Source: Syntrophomonadaceae bacterium
GTDB lineage: Bacteria > Bacillota > Dethiobacteria > DTU022 > UBA8154
NCBI GenBank assembly: GCA_003556225.1
Contig: PWRN01000069.1
Coordinates: 1 to 33,637 of the forward strand
Direction of reading: 5' to 3'
Length of the DNA stretch: 33,637 nt
Of this stretch, positions 23,917-33,010 are shown in pieces (position 1 is the stretch's first letter; each line of letters starts with the position of its first letter). The notes under the pieces were generated by a model. That model was not told the DNA's origin, searched no databases, and saw only the letters and a list, made by a program, of their open reading frames with translations. The position numbers were made by a program, and so were the translations under genes.

Positions 23917-24189
23917 TTAAACTAGATTGAATAACATCAGGTAACCCAGTCCCAGGAAAAAGCAAACCAGGGCCAAGAGAACCAGGGCAACCCGTTTCTC
24001 CCATTTATCTCTTACTTTTTGTTTTTCCAGGCATGCCGGGCAGAGATTCAGCCGCTCAAAGCTCAGCAGGGGAAATTTCGCCAGGGAATATCCCATGTGC
24101 ACCAGGTGAGAAGTAACTTGCGTTTCAATTATGTTGAGCCCACACCCCTGGCACCTGCAGGTTTCCAAATAAATTCGCCTCTTTTCCAC
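23917..24189 (-). CDS. Small Cys-rich protein with one C-terminal membrane helix (unknown)
   Basis: About 90 residues from GTG 24189, or 103 from TTG 24228. The GTG has AAAGG ten bases upstream and is slightly favoured. It has two cysteine groups, TCRCQGCG near the N-terminus and LCPACLEK in the middle, that look like a zinc-ribbon pair. A lysine/arginine-rich stretch follows, then a hydrophobic helix (VALVLLALVCFFLGLGYLMLF) at the end. I do not recognise the family. It lies between the SLC13-type transporter and the radical SAM gene, all on the minus strand. Confidence 0.5.
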   Translation of the reverse strand: MEKRRIYLETCRCQGCGLNIIETQVTSHLVHMGYSLAKFPLLSFERLNLCPACLEKQKVRDKWEKRVALVLLALVCFFLGLGYLMLFNLV

Positions 24190-24318
24190 GCAAGCGAAGC
24201 CTTTCGAAACTTTAAAGCCGTATTTCAATATTCTACAAATCGTTTCCCGGTCCTGCCTTTGTAGGAAAACCCGGGAAGATAAAGCGCCAGGATGGAGAAA
24301 AAACCTTACGATTATTCG

Positions 24319-25740
24319 CTAGAGTAAACCCAGCAGTTTCCAGTACCAAATGGAAGGAATCGCCCCCAGGGAAACAGCAAGGATAAAACCTAACCCATAG
24401 AGGACTAAATGGCGTTCTGACCAACCCTGGTTTTCTAATAGGTTACTTGAAATAATAGCAAAGGGCGACATGTAATGCAAGATGGTAAAGCATTGAATCA
24501 CCCCGCTTAAAAAACACAACACGACAGGATGGATCCCCAGTTCATAAAGGGAAGGCGCGAAAGCCATCAACAAGGTCAGGGAAGGCAATCCCCAGGCTAC
24601 GTCCAGCAAGCGGATGAAAAAGATCAGGAGAAGCATGGCATAAACAAAAAGATATACCTGGGCTGCAGCCTGGCTTACCAGGGGTTCCAGCCCCTCTGTT
24701 AGCACGGTGATCAGGCCGATCTTCTCCAGGATCATGGGGATAGACATAATGGAACCGATGAAAAGCACCACATCCCAGTTGACCCCGGTCGAAAGGGCAT
24801 GGACTGACAGGGTCCCCGCAAAAAAAAGCAAGAACAGGGTTACGGCGGTGATCGTCACGGAGTCCAACCCATGCAACGGAGTGGTCAAGTACCCCAGAAA
24901 ACAGAGACCCAGGATAGCACCACCGGAAATTTCCTTCCGTGAAATGGGTTCAAGCGTGATCCCGTGATAAACGTTTGCATTTTCTGCGCTCGTATGTTTG
25001 GGACGAAACACCAGGAAAAGAAAGAGGAGCAACAACACGGTGATGACACTCCAGGGAAGGATCAGGGCCCGAGTATAGTTAAACCAGTCCAGGCCCAGGC
25101 GCAATTCCGGGGATAACAGGCCGATATTGATGGGCCCCACCAGGCTGCCCGTTAACCAACCGTTTCCTGGAATCAAAATCGCCGTATACGCCACCAGGGA
25201 AATGAAAGCCGCTTCCCTGGAACGTCCGGGCAGCTGCAGGGCTTTGATGATTCCCAGTACAATCGGCATCATGATGGCGATGCGAACCGTGATTGAAGGA
25301 GTCAGCATGGAAAAAACGATGCCGATCAGCGTTAAACCAAGAGCGGTGTGGAGAATATCTCCCTGGAAACGATTTAAAATGATGGCCGTCAGGCGCATTC
25401 CCAGCCCGGTTTCCTGGATCACGTGTCCGAAGAGGAAGGCCGGAATGATAATCCAGACGGCAGAAGAGGTAAATCCCGAAAAAACATCTTCATAAGGCAG
25501 TGCGCCAATGAGCATGAGCCCCATCATCAGCACACCGGTAACACCGCGGGGAAGCCGGTTAGGATAAATCATCCAGGCCGCCAGGGCCAAGATGATGCAG
25601 CTGATCGCCCAGTGCCCCGCACGGTCCAGGCCTTGCAACGGTTGCAAGGAATAGAAGGGCCCAAAGGCATAAACAGCAACCGCGCCCAACACAAACCACT
25701 TTAACGATTCAATCACCCGTTGGTTTCGCATCTGCTTCAC
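24319..25740 (-). CDS. SLC13/DASS-type anion (dicarboxylate) transporter
   Basis: A 473-residue membrane protein with about 11-12 hydrophobic helices. Family signs include the PAFLFGHVIQETGLGMRLTAIIL segment, FSMLTPSITVRIAIMMPIVLGI (SNTA-like first signature region), the NGWLTGSLVGPINIGLLSP loop, VNWDVVLFIGSIMSIPMILEKIGL and the late HYMSPFAIISSNLL repeat. DASS transporters bring in divalent anions such as succinate, malate or sulfate with Na+; the substrate here is open. The start may be GTG 25740 or ATG 25731. A terminator-type hairpin separates it from glnS upstream. Confidence 0.82.
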   Translation of the reverse strand: MKQMRNQRVIESLKWFVLGAVAVYAFGPFYSLQPLQGLDRAGHWAISCIILALAAWMIYPNRLPRGVTGVLMMGLMLIGALPYEDVFSGFTSSAVWIIIPAFLFGHVIQETGLGMRLTAIILNRFQGDILHTALGLTLIGIVFSMLTPSITVRIAIMMPIVLGIIKALQLPGRSREAAFISLVAYTAILIPGNGWLTGSLVGPINIGLLSPELRLGLDWFNYTRALILPWSVITVLLLLFLFLVFRPKHTSAENANVYHGITLEPISRKEISGGAILGLCFLGYLTTPLHGLDSVTITAVTLFLLFFAGTLSVHALSTGVNWDVVLFIGSIMSIPMILEKIGLITVLTEGLEPLVSQAAAQVYLFVYAMLLLIFFIRLLDVAWGLPSLTLLMAFAPSLYELGIHPVVLCFLSGVIQCFTILHYMSPFAIISSNLLENQGWSERHLVLYGLGFILAVSLGAIPSIWYWKLLGLL

Positions 25741-25752
25741 GGCTCCAGCCCT

Positions 25753-25805
25753 TTAAAAATAGAGGTCCGGAACTGTTTTAGACCCAACACCCACAGAACC
25801 GGACC
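25753..25805 (-). terminator. Probable terminator after glnS
   Basis: On the minus strand, GGTCCGG..CTG (25805-25794) pairs with CAG..CCGGACC (25775-25764) with one two-base internal mismatch and an 18-base loop, followed by TCTATTTTT. It sits 25 bases past the glnS stop. Confidence 0.65.
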
Positions 25806-25829
25806 GGATTCGTTGTGACAAACGATTCT

Positions 25830-27542
25830 TTACCCGGGCCTTCCGGGTTTGTGGATTTTCGCCCAGGTATCCCGCAAAGGCACGGTGCGGTTAAAAACCA
25901 ATTGATCCCCTGCTGCCGCATCCAGGCAGAAGTAGCCCTGCCTCAAAAATTGGTAACCCTGTCCTGGCACGGCCTCCTTCAGGCCCGCTTCTACCTGGCA
26001 GCCGGTAAGTTTTTCCAGGGACCGGGGATTAAGCATCTGCTTCAATTCCCCGCGCCCCGGCAGATCTTCGTCTTCTTCGATTTCCTGCGGGGCACTTTCT
26101 TTCAGTAAGTGATCATAGAGACGCACTTCCGCCGGGAGCGCGTGGGCAGCTGAAACCCAGTGCAGGGTGCCCTTGACCTTTCGTCCGCTGGTATCGGCAC
26201 CGCTGCGCGTCTGGGGATCGTAGCTGCAGCGAAGCTCCAGGACCTCCCCCGTGGCGTCGTCCTTGATCACCTCTTCACACTTAATGATATAGGCATGCTT
26301 CAAGCGCACTTCCCGGCCTGGAGAGAGGCGGAAAAATTTTTTGGGAGGGCTCTCCATAAAATCATCCTGCTCGATGTAGAGTTCCCGGGAAAAAGGAATT
26401 TTGCGCCAGCCAGCCTGGGGATTTTCCGGGTTGTTTTCCGCATCCAATTCTTCGACCTGGCCCTGCGGGTAGCTTTCAATAACCACCTTGAGGGGTCGCA
26501 GTACGGCCATGAACCGCTGGGCCCGCCGATTTAAATCTTCCCGCACAGCATGCTCCAGTTGGGCCATATCCACGACGCTGTTGCTCTTGGCCACGCCGAT
26601 CCGATCGCAGAAATCCCGGATAGACTCGGGTGTATAGCCCCGGCGCCGCAAACCCGAGAGGGTTGGCATGCGGGGATCGTCCCAGCCGTCGACAAAACCC
26701 TGTTCCACCAGTTCCCTGAGCTTGCGCTTGCTCATCAGGGTCTGGCTGAGGTTCAAGCGGGCGAATTCGATCTGCAGGGGTCTTTCTTCCAGCTCCAGGG
26801 TTTCCAGCACCCAATCATACAAGGGACGATGATCCTCAAATTCCAGGGTACAGATGGAGTGAGTAATGTTTTCCAGGTAATCGGAAAGGGGATGGGCGTA
26901 ATCATACATGGGGTAGATGCACCAGGCGTCCCCGGTCCTGTGGTGGGTAGCTCTCAAGATGCGGTAAAGGGCCGGGTCCCGCATGTTCATATTTGGGGAG
27001 CCCATATCGATCTTGGCCCGCAGAACCCGAAAACCATCGGGAAACTCGCCCGCCCGCATCCGCGCAAACAGGTCCAGGTTTTCCTCCACGGAGCGATCCC
27101 GGTAGGGGCTTTCTCGCCCGGGTTCCGTAAGCGTACCCCGGTACTCCCTCATTTCCTCGTTACTCAGGTCACACACAAAGGCTTTACCCTTTTGAATTAA
27201 CTGGACCGCGTAATCATAAAGCTGCTCAAAGTAGTCCGAGGCAAAATAGAGCCGGTCTTCCCAGTCGAAGCCCAGCCACTTGACATCTTCGATAATGGAT
27301 TCGACGTATTCAATATCCTCTTTACTGGGATTGGTGTCGTCAAAACGCAGGTTGCAAAGCCCGTTGTATTTCCGGGCAATCCCAAAGTTCAAACAGATGG
27401 ACTTGGCATGTCCTATATGTAAATACCCGTTGGGTTCCGGTGGAAACCGGGTATGCACCCTTCCCCCGTACTTGTTGTTTTCCAGGTCGCTGTTGATGAT
27501 GTTTTCAATAAAATTAGAAGGACTGGGAATTATACCCGCCAT
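25830..27542 (-). CDS. glnS: Glutaminyl-tRNA synthetase
   Basis: Charges tRNA-Gln with glutamine. About 570 residues. The class I signature HIGH is at 42-45 in [11 protein letters not shown], and the KMSKS-like motif is LMSKRK near residue 270. GlnRS features include [34 protein letters not shown]-type text ([23 protein letters not shown]) and the C-terminal anticodon-binding barrel ([20 protein letters not shown]). Many Firmicutes lack GlnRS and use GatCAB, so a gene here is noteworthy. The start is ATG 27542 with GGGGG six bases upstream, about 25 bases below the promoter; ATG 27560 is only a few bases from the expected transcript start. Confidence 0.96.
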   Translation of the reverse strand: MAGIIPSPSNFIENIINSDLENNKYGGRVHTRFPPEPNGYLHIGHAKSICLNFGIARKYNGLCNLRFDDTNPSKEDIEYVESIIEDVKWLGFDWEDRLYFASDYFEQLYDYAVQLIQKGKAFVCDLSNEEMREYRGTLTEPGRESPYRDRSVEENLDLFARMRAGEFPDGFRVLRAKIDMGSPNMNMRDPALYRILRATHHRTGDAWCIYPMYDYAHPLSDYLENITHSICTLEFEDHRPLYDWVLETLELEERPLQIEFARLNLSQTLMSKRKLRELVEQGFVDGWDDPRMPTLSGLRRRGYTPESIRDFCDRIGVAKSNSVVDMAQLEHAVREDLNRRAQRFMAVLRPLKVVIESYPQGQVEELDAENNPENPQAGWRKIPFSRELYIEQDDFMESPPKKFFRLSPGREVRLKHAYIIKCEEVIKDDATGEVLELRCSYDPQTRSGADTSGRKVKGTLHWVSAAHALPAEVRLYDHLLKESAPQEIEEDEDLPGRGELKQMLNPRSLEKLTGCQVEAGLKEAVPGQGYQFLRQGYFCLDAAAGDQLVFNRTVPLRDTWAKIHKPGRPG

Positions 27543-27572
27543 CTTGTTCCCCCGCTTCATGATTTTGCAGTC

Positions 27573-27601
27573 ATTATACCTTATTTATCGCCCTGACGCA
27601 A
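27573..27601 (-). promoter_or_regulatory. SigmaA-type promoter of glnS
   Basis: On the minus strand, TTGCGT (27601-27596), a 17-base spacer and a perfect TATAAT (27578-27573). Confidence 0.72.
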
Positions 27602-27702
27602 AGAAAAGTAGAGCCACCAGTAAAAAAGTGGCCCGGATTGCTGGAAAGTCGTTCGACCCGCAGAGGCAATTATAAAAGAACGAAAAAGCGGAAAGCACTT
27701 TT

Positions 27703-28878
27703 TTAGCGCGACCAGGCCTCTCCCGAGGAAAGCACGGCGAATCTCTCTCCCAGGGGGCCGATCACGGAACAAACAGCGACGGCAGCAAGCTCCACGGCCA
27801 CGATGGTAGATGCAATTTCCGGAAACTGATCCTGCACGACCATGATCAGACCTATGGTCACCCCGGCTTTAGAAAACATGGCAAAACCCAGGTATTTTTG
27901 TACCGATTCCTGGGCGCCGGCCAGGCGGGCACCGAGAAACGTGCCTCCTACCTTGCCAAAACCGCGCACCAGCACATACACCGTCACGACCAGCCAATTA
28001 GCAGCCAGGATATCCAGCCGCAAACTCGCCCCGGCCAATAGAAAAAAGGCCAGGAAGACGGGCAGTTCAATGTCTTCAAAACGTTGGAATATTTCGGGTC
28101 TGGGATACAGGTTGGCCACGGTCACACCGGCAATCATATTTGCCAGCAGGGGAGAAAGACCGACCTGGTGGGAAGAAGCACTGATGAGAAAAACCATGCC
28201 GAGCAGGAGCACCAGGACCTGGTTTTTTCTCTTGATATAACGTAACGCCATGAGTAGGACTAAACCCGCACCGGCACCCAGCATGATCGAGCCGAAGATT
28301 TTCCACAGGGGTTCAAGGAAAAAAGCAGGTACAAGCGCAATCCCGCGCAGAGAAGCTCCTGCAAAAGCGGAGACTATGGCAAAAAACATGATGGCCACTG
28401 CATCCAGAAATCCGACGACGCCCAAAAGTGTCCGGGTAAAAACCCCCTGGGCACGGTACTCACGGACGACCGCTACGGGGGAAGCCGGGGCGGAAGCTGT
28501 TGAAATAGCCCCCAACAGCAGGGACTCGGGCAAGGGCAGGCCCATGATGAAGTGCATGGCGGAAAAGACAGCAGCAAAGGTCCCGAAAACCTGCAGGAGC
28601 GTAATATCCAGAATGGAAGGCAGCAAACCTTTCAACTTGGCGATCTCAAGCTCTCCACCAATAATCATGGCAATCATACCCAGGCCCAAAACACGTAAGA
28701 TCTCCAGTTCCTCGATCATGCTGGCCGGGATCAAGTTGGTCAAGGAGGGACTTAGAACGATTCCGGTCAGGAGAAAGCCTACCACCATGGGAACCTTAAA
28801 TTTTTCAACGATGCGGCCTCCCAGCAATCCCAGCAAAAGAACAAAAGCAAGGGCGAGTGCCTGGTTGTAAACAGTCAA
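27703..28878 (-). CDS. Cation:proton antiporter, CPA2 (KefB-like) family
   Basis: A 391-residue integral membrane protein with about 12 helices and no cytoplasmic RCK/TrkA domain. Family signs are the opening GLLGGRIVEKFKVPMVVGFLLTGIVLSPS, then GLGMIAMIIGGELE, ISTASAPASPVAVVREYRAQG (the ion-binding crossover region, with A-S-P where many have T-S-P or N/D), GFLDAVAIMFFAIV, and a late FAMFSKAGVTIGLIMV. It exchanges H+ for Na+ or K+. The missing regulatory domain is notable because a PII-like protein is encoded directly upstream. The start is TTG 28878 with AGGAGG twelve bases away, a long spacing. Confidence 0.83.
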   Translation of the reverse strand: MTVYNQALALAFVLLLGLLGGRIVEKFKVPMVVGFLLTGIVLSPSLTNLIPASMIEELEILRVLGLGMIAMIIGGELEIAKLKGLLPSILDITLLQVFGTFAAVFSAMHFIMGLPLPESLLLGAISTASAPASPVAVVREYRAQGVFTRTLLGVVGFLDAVAIMFFAIVSAFAGASLRGIALVPAFFLEPLWKIFGSIMLGAGAGLVLLMALRYIKRKNQVLVLLLGMVFLISASSHQVGLSPLLANMIAGVTVANLYPRPEIFQRFEDIELPVFLAFFLLAGASLRLDILAANWLVVTVYVLVRGFGKVGGTFLGARLAGAQESVQKYLGFAMFSKAGVTIGLIMVVQDQFPEIASTIVAVELAAVAVCSVIGPLGERFAVLSSGEAWSR

Positions 28879-29030
28879 AAGTTAGATATACCTCCTAAAA
28901 ATAACAACCAAACAGAATGAAATTCTAAAAATAAGAGGCGTTCATGCGCGTATTTATCAAGATTGGGAATTAAAAGGCCTGGCGAGTCTAAATCGAAGCA
29001 GGGATAGCAAGGTTGCTGGTAAATTACTTT

Positions 29031-29381
29031 TTACTCATTCTTATGGCGCTGCAGCCCTTTCACGCGAATTACGGGTAGCACAAATAATACACCGGCCCCG
29101 GGCCGGTCGAGATCACCAGCGATCTTTTCAATTTCATCCGTGGCCCGGTCAATAGTTTCTTCGTCATGAACGAGCGAGAAAATTGTGATGTTGTTTGGAT
29201 GACACTGTTCGTAGATAAGCTTGCGTAAACCTCCCACAACGGGACTTTCACACTCCAGAATTTCCCTTCCCATACCTCTTGAATCCACCAGGGTTGCTCC
29301 CGTAATGCCGATCTCCAGGAACCGTTCCAGGATGGCATTTACGTGCTCGTGTTTGTTTAATACCAGTACGAGTAAATACAT
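29031..29381 (-). CDS. PII-like signalling protein next to the antiporter
   Basis: A 116-residue protein with the PII ferredoxin-like pattern: MYLLVLVLNKHEHVNAILERFLEIGITGATLVDSRGMG, a T-loop-like variable stretch (residues about 38-55), then NITIFSLVHDEETIDRATDEIEKIAGDL and GVLFVLPVIRVKGL. It lacks the GlnB/GlnK uridylylation tyrosine loop, so it belongs with the divergent PII-like proteins that bind nucleotides or small ligands and control a neighbouring transporter. The CPA2 antiporter lies 152 bases downstream in the same direction and is the likely partner. The ribosome binding site is weak. Confidence 0.72.
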   Translation of the reverse strand: MYLLVLVLNKHEHVNAILERFLEIGITGATLVDSRGMGREILECESPVVGGLRKLIYEQCHPNNITIFSLVHDEETIDRATDEIEKIAGDLDRPGAGVLFVLPVIRVKGLQRHKNE

Positions 29382-29493
29382 CTATTTATCCAGGCCTGCA
29401 TCCATTCTAGCTTTTAACACCGGCCTGGAATAACACCTCCCGCGAAAGGATTGGCACTCAAAGCAATGATGAATCATCATCATAGATTGCGTC

Positions 29494-30690
29494 TCAGGGA
29501 ACAAGCGCGCCAAAAATCAAGCCCGAGATTGTCGCCATCACGACCACCAGTACAATAAAAATGAGGGTTTTTCTCGTTCCCAGCACGCTGCGAATGACGA
29601 TCATATTGGGCAGGCTCAAAGCCGGGCCGGCCAGCAGCAACGCCAGTGCGGGCCCATTGCCCATCCCCGAGCCGATCAATCCCTGCAAGATCGGCACTTC
29701 GGTTAGTGTGGCAAAATACATGACCGAACCAATCAGCGATGCCACCAGGTTGGCCTGCAGGGAATTACCTCCCACCAGGGACTCAATGTAGTGGGCCGGG
29801 ATCAGGCCAGCGTCCACCCCTGGACGACCCATCAGTAAGCCGGCAACCAACACGCCACCGAAAAGCAGAGGCAGGATCTGCTTGGAAAAATCCCAGGTGG
29901 ATGCCACCCAGTCCTGCCTTTCTTCTTTGTCGAACCAGCGCCAGACCATGTAAGCCAGGGCAGCTAACAAAATAATCACCAGGTACCACTTCAAGGCATA
30001 GACCGTGTGCCAAAACCCTGAAGCCGTTTCGGGCCGGGCCCAGGCGGCGAAGACCAGTATAAGCACCAGCACGACAAAGTAGAGCAAGTTCTGTCCGGGG
30101 CTACGCCGTTCCTCGGGCTGACCGGCCATGGCGTCCAGGGAAGCCTGTGTGCGCTGCTGTTCTTCCGACCGGCAGATCAGGGACATTAAAAGCCCGATCA
30201 CGACGGCAAACAGCACCGCACCAATGGCCCTGCCAAGCCCCAACTGCCAGCCCAGCACCCGGGCTGTGAGGATAATGGCCAGAATATTGATGGCCGGGCC
30301 GGAGTAGAGGAAGGCCGTTGCCGGCCCGATACCGGCACCTTTCTTATATATCCCAGAAAACAGCGGCAGCACGGTGCAGGAGCAGACGGCCAGGACGGTC
30401 CCGGAGACCGAGGCCACGGAGTAGGCCAGCACCTTGTTTGCCCCGCCGCCAAAGTACTTCAAGATGGCCCCCTGGGAAATAAAATTGGCAATGGCGCCGG
30501 CGATAAAAAAAGCCGGTACCAGGCAGAAAAGCACATGCTCCCGGGCATACTCCTGCAGCATGTGAAATGCTTCCAACACAGATTTTTCGACTGTAGGATG
30601 GCCAAAGGGAATGAAATATGCTGCCAGAAATACGCCGATGAGTAGAAGCAGTTTTTGCCATTCCTTCAAGGTGTGCTCATTCCTTTTCAC
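29494..30690 (-). CDS. YraQ/SO_0444-type permease (DUF318)
   Basis: A 398-residue membrane protein. The conserved CSCTVLPLFSGIYKKGAGIGPATAFLYSGPAINILAI block near residue 102 identifies the permease family that includes ArsP (organoarsenical efflux) and uncharacterised metal(loid) permeases. A second half-repeat has ATLTEVPILQGLIGSGMGNGPALALLLAGPALSLPNMIVI. A charged loop at about 175-200 separates the halves. The substrate is unknown. A thioredoxin-like gene is directly upstream, and ArsR and ACR3 lie further upstream, suggesting a metal(loid) role. The start is GTG 30690; the spacing to AGGAG is short, so an internal TTG is possible. Confidence 0.85.
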   Translation of the reverse strand: MKRNEHTLKEWQKLLLLIGVFLAAYFIPFGHPTVEKSVLEAFHMLQEYAREHVLFCLVPAFFIAGAIANFISQGAILKYFGGGANKVLAYSVASVSGTVLAVCSCTVLPLFSGIYKKGAGIGPATAFLYSGPAINILAIILTARVLGWQLGLGRAIGAVLFAVVIGLLMSLICRSEEQQRTQASLDAMAGQPEERRSPGQNLLYFVVLVLILVFAAWARPETASGFWHTVYALKWYLVIILLAALAYMVWRWFDKEERQDWVASTWDFSKQILPLLFGGVLVAGLLMGRPGVDAGLIPAHYIESLVGGNSLQANLVASLIGSVMYFATLTEVPILQGLIGSGMGNGPALALLLAGPALSLPNMIVIRSVLGTRKTLIFIVLVVVMATISGLIFGALVP

Positions 30691-30830
30691 TTCTCCTGGT
30701 TGCCTTTAGTGTTTTACCTGGCAATCAAGCTTGCTGGTAACAAATTTTTAATCTACACAATCAATTTCCTGTTTGCCCTCGGCTCACTGGGTTTGCTAGA
30801 ATCTCTCAAAGCATATTGCCATGATCACGT

Positions 30831-31070
30831 TTACTGCTCTTCCTGGATCCATTTTTTAATTTCTTCCCGTTTGGGCACACGCCCGAACACCTTTACCTTT
30901 TCGTTGATCACCAGGCCCGGTGTCATCATCACATCGTACTCCATGATTTTATTCATGTCATCAATCTTTTCCACCTCAGCCGCCACATCCAGCTCGGCCA
31001 GGGCGTTAATGACCTCCTGCTCCAGCTTCTGGCAGTTCCGGCAGCCCGGTCCCAAAATTTTAACATCCAT
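30831..31070 (-). CDS. Small thioredoxin/glutaredoxin-like redox protein (TM0996/MTH895 type)
   Basis: A 79-residue protein with the family's N-terminal MDVKILGPGCRNCQKLEQEV, where C10 and C13 form the CXXC redox pair. A VEKIDDMNKIMEYDVMMTPGLVINEKV segment follows, with the cis-proline TPGLVI typical of thioredoxin folds. Such proteins (redox-active disulfide protein 2) often sit with YraQ-type permeases, as here (the permease gene is 140 bases downstream). They may reduce a permease disulfide or carry the metal(loid) substrate; that role is inferred. Confidence 0.88.
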   Translation of the reverse strand: MDVKILGPGCRNCQKLEQEVINALAELDVAAEVEKIDDMNKIMEYDVMMTPGLVINEKVKVFGRVPKREEIKKWIQEEQ

Positions 31071-31241
31071 GCATCTTCACCCTTTCTCAAATTTGATCCC
31101 TTTGTTGCCGGGGGCAATAAAAGTGCTGCAATAAAAAAATGTGTTCTTGAAGACCCTTTTTCCCCTGTTATTATCCATGATCATGACCTTGAACGCAAGT
31201 GATAGAGGCCTGCCCATGAGGGTCTGCGCAGTAAAAGCCGC

Positions 31242-31469
31242 TTAAATCGGCCCCCTCATTTTCTTGCCCCGAAAATCGGCATTCTGGATAAAAAGATGCT
31301 GGCGGGGTGGCAGGCGTTCCCCGTCTTCTAGAAGGATCTTCATAAAATACGGACAGCGCCAATCACTCGCATTAGCCGATTGAAGGGAAGCCAGGTCTTT
31401 TTCAAAACGCACACAGTATGCCTGTTCTTCTCCCGCGCTTTCCAGCAATCCGCAGTTCTCACATTGCAT
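31242..31469 (-). CDS. Conserved small Cys-containing protein (unknown)
   Basis: A 75-residue protein with a very good ribosome binding site (GGGGGAGGTGAT). The N-terminus MQCENCGLLE and a later WRCPYFMKI give two cysteine pairs around a helical segment, and the C-terminus is rich in Lys and Arg (FRGKKMRGPI). It resembles small clostridial proteins of unknown function ending in KMRGP(I/V); I cannot assign a role. It lies between the thioredoxin-like gene and the universal stress gene. Confidence 0.62.
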   Translation of the reverse strand: MQCENCGLLESAGEEQAYCVRFEKDLASLQSANASDWRCPYFMKILLEDGERLPPRQHLFIQNADFRGKKMRGPI

Positions 31470-31545
31470 AATCCATCACCTCCCCCAGAGCAAGACCCGG
31501 GACCATTGTTAGATTAAAAAGCGCTGAAGGTGAAGCATGTGAGAC

Positions 31546-32403
31546 TTACCCCTTTGCAAGGGGGACAAGCAGCACGGGCCTTCTTGATGTGCGGGCCACC
31601 GTTTCAGCCGTACTGCCCAGCACCAGGCCTTCCACGTCTCCTTTGCCGCGCATCCCCAGGACAATGAGGGTTGTATTCTTTTCATCCGCAATCTTCTTGA
31701 TCTCTTTCGACGGGATACCCGTTTCTATTCTCACTTCCACTTCCGGGCAAACCAGCTTGCAGCTATCACCCAGTTGTGCAAGCTGTTTGGACGCCTTATC
31801 CTTCAGCGCGGAGATCTCTTCTTCCGTTTCACCCTCGTCAACGACCGAGGCCAGAACTATTTTCCCGGCATGCGCAGCCAGTTCGCTGACAACCTTTTCA
31901 GCTTCTGCAGCAACCGGCGAGAAATCCGTAGGCATCAAGATTGATTCTAATTTTCTTTCACAAACCAACTGCAGGTCCTTTTCTCCCTTGCTCTTGACCA
32001 ACTCAATACGCTCAAGCAGTACAGGAATGGTTGCGTGCCTGATTAGCGCAGATGCCGTGCTTCCCAGGAAAAAGTCCCGGATCTTGTTTTTCCCGCGGGA
32101 ACCGATGACGATCAACGAAGCGTCGGTTTTTTCCGCTACGGCATGGATCTCCCGGGCGGGCATCCCAATGGGAGCTTCATAACTAACTTTAAACCCCATT
32201 TCTTCAATTTGCCTTCCTTTTTCTTCGAGCGCTTTCCTGTGAGCATCCTGCACAGAGCTGGTAGGGCCCCCGGCAAAGTTGATCTCCATCACCCAGGTAA
32301 GGATAACTTCTTCTGTGCCAACCAGCTTGAGTTCACCCAGGCAGCTCAATAATTTCTGTGCTCCCGGGGAAAAGTCGGTGGCTAATACTACTTTTTCAAA
32401 CAT
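31546..32403 (-). CDS. Tandem universal stress protein (UspA domains)
   Basis: A 285-residue protein with two UspA domains. The first (about 1-145) starts FEKVVLATDFSPGAQKLLSCL and ends with IVIGSRGKNKIRDFFLGSTASALIRHATIPVLL, containing the ATP-binding G-2X-G-9X-G(S/T) pattern. The second (about 158-285) starts LESILMPTDFSPVAAEAEKVV and ends TLIVLGMRGKGDVEGLVLGSTAETVARTSRRPVLLV, again with the G-2X-G-9X-GST loop. Both halves probably bind ATP. Usp proteins respond to stress and often sit near transporters. AAGGGGA lies before the ATG. Confidence 0.93.
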   Translation of the reverse strand: MFEKVVLATDFSPGAQKLLSCLGELKLVGTEEVILTWVMEINFAGGPTSSVQDAHRKALEEKGRQIEEMGFKVSYEAPIGMPAREIHAVAEKTDASLIVIGSRGKNKIRDFFLGSTASALIRHATIPVLLERIELVKSKGEKDLQLVCERKLESILMPTDFSPVAAEAEKVVSELAAHAGKIVLASVVDEGETEEEISALKDKASKQLAQLGDSCKLVCPEVEVRIETGIPSKEIKKIADEKNTTLIVLGMRGKGDVEGLVLGSTAETVARTSRRPVLLVPLAKG

Positions 32404-32581
32404 AACGGGAATCCCCTTTCTTAGCGATCATCTATCTTCTACTTTTATTTTAGTTAAGCTAGATGGATCCGCGCAAAGGATAAGACACCTGGCTGTGTGG
32501 TTCTTTATCTCTATCCAGGCTGGAATATTGAGGTCTGAGCTGCTGGGATGCAGTTTTCACAAGATTAACTGTTTTCGATCT

Positions 32582-32905
32582 TTACAAGCGGCACTTTGCG
32601 TTAGGTATGCTGCCGCTTTCGCTGGGGCAATTGCGGACCGGCTCGAAGAGCTGCTCATCCAGCAGATGTTCCAGCTGCATAAAACGTTCCTTGTCCAGTG
32701 AATAGAAGATCCAGCGGCCGTCCCGGCGATCGTTTACTAACCCGGCCTGTTTCAAGATTTTCATATGATGGGACACCGCCGGCTGAGAAAGGTTGAGCTG
32801 TTCGATGATCTCGCAAACACACAATTCCCGGGGCATTAGTAAAGCAATGATCTTCAGGCGCACATCTTCGCAAAGCGCTTTAAAAAAAGGAGATAATTCA
32901 TTCAT
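32582..32905 (-). CDS. arsR: ArsR/SmtB-family metalloregulator
   Basis: A 107-residue winged-helix repressor. ELCVCEIIEQLNLSQPAVSHHMKILKQAGLVNDRRDGRWIFYSL contains the ELCVC(E/D)L-type As(III)-binding motif (C28, C30 in the alpha3 region) and the DNA-recognition helix. Loss of DNA binding on As(III)/Sb(III) binding is the known mechanism in this family. Two further cysteines at the C-terminus (NCPSESG...KCRL) may help metal binding. It is encoded downstream of acr3 on the same strand, with a 105-base gap that contains a long-range inverted repeat (GCAGGTAA / TTACCTGC). Confidence 0.9.
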   Translation of the reverse strand: MNELSPFFKALCEDVRLKIIALLMPRELCVCEIIEQLNLSQPAVSHHMKILKQAGLVNDRRDGRWIFYSLDKERFMQLEHLLDEQLFEPVRNCPSESGSIPNAKCRL

Positions 32906-33010
32906 ATGCCCACCAACTTTCTGTTCTAAAGCAGGTAAACTGCGGATTTGATTAAGAAGCGAAGAGTACAGGGATGAATATGTCTCTTGCTTACCTGCAA
33001 CCTCCCTGCT

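Noticed and set aside
26550-27200. Plus-strand frame of 216 codons opposite glnS
   Set aside because: Shadow of glnS codon usage; no recognisable domain.
28250-28870. Plus-strand frame of 206 codons opposite the antiporter
   Set aside because: Composition (Lys/Arg/Thr/Pro-rich) is typical of the reverse of a membrane protein gene.
31171-31362. Alternative frame ending in a Cys/His-rich tail as a frameshifted continuation of the small Cys protein
   Set aside because: The in-frame end KMRGPI looks like the natural family terminus; no homopolymer supports a frameshift.
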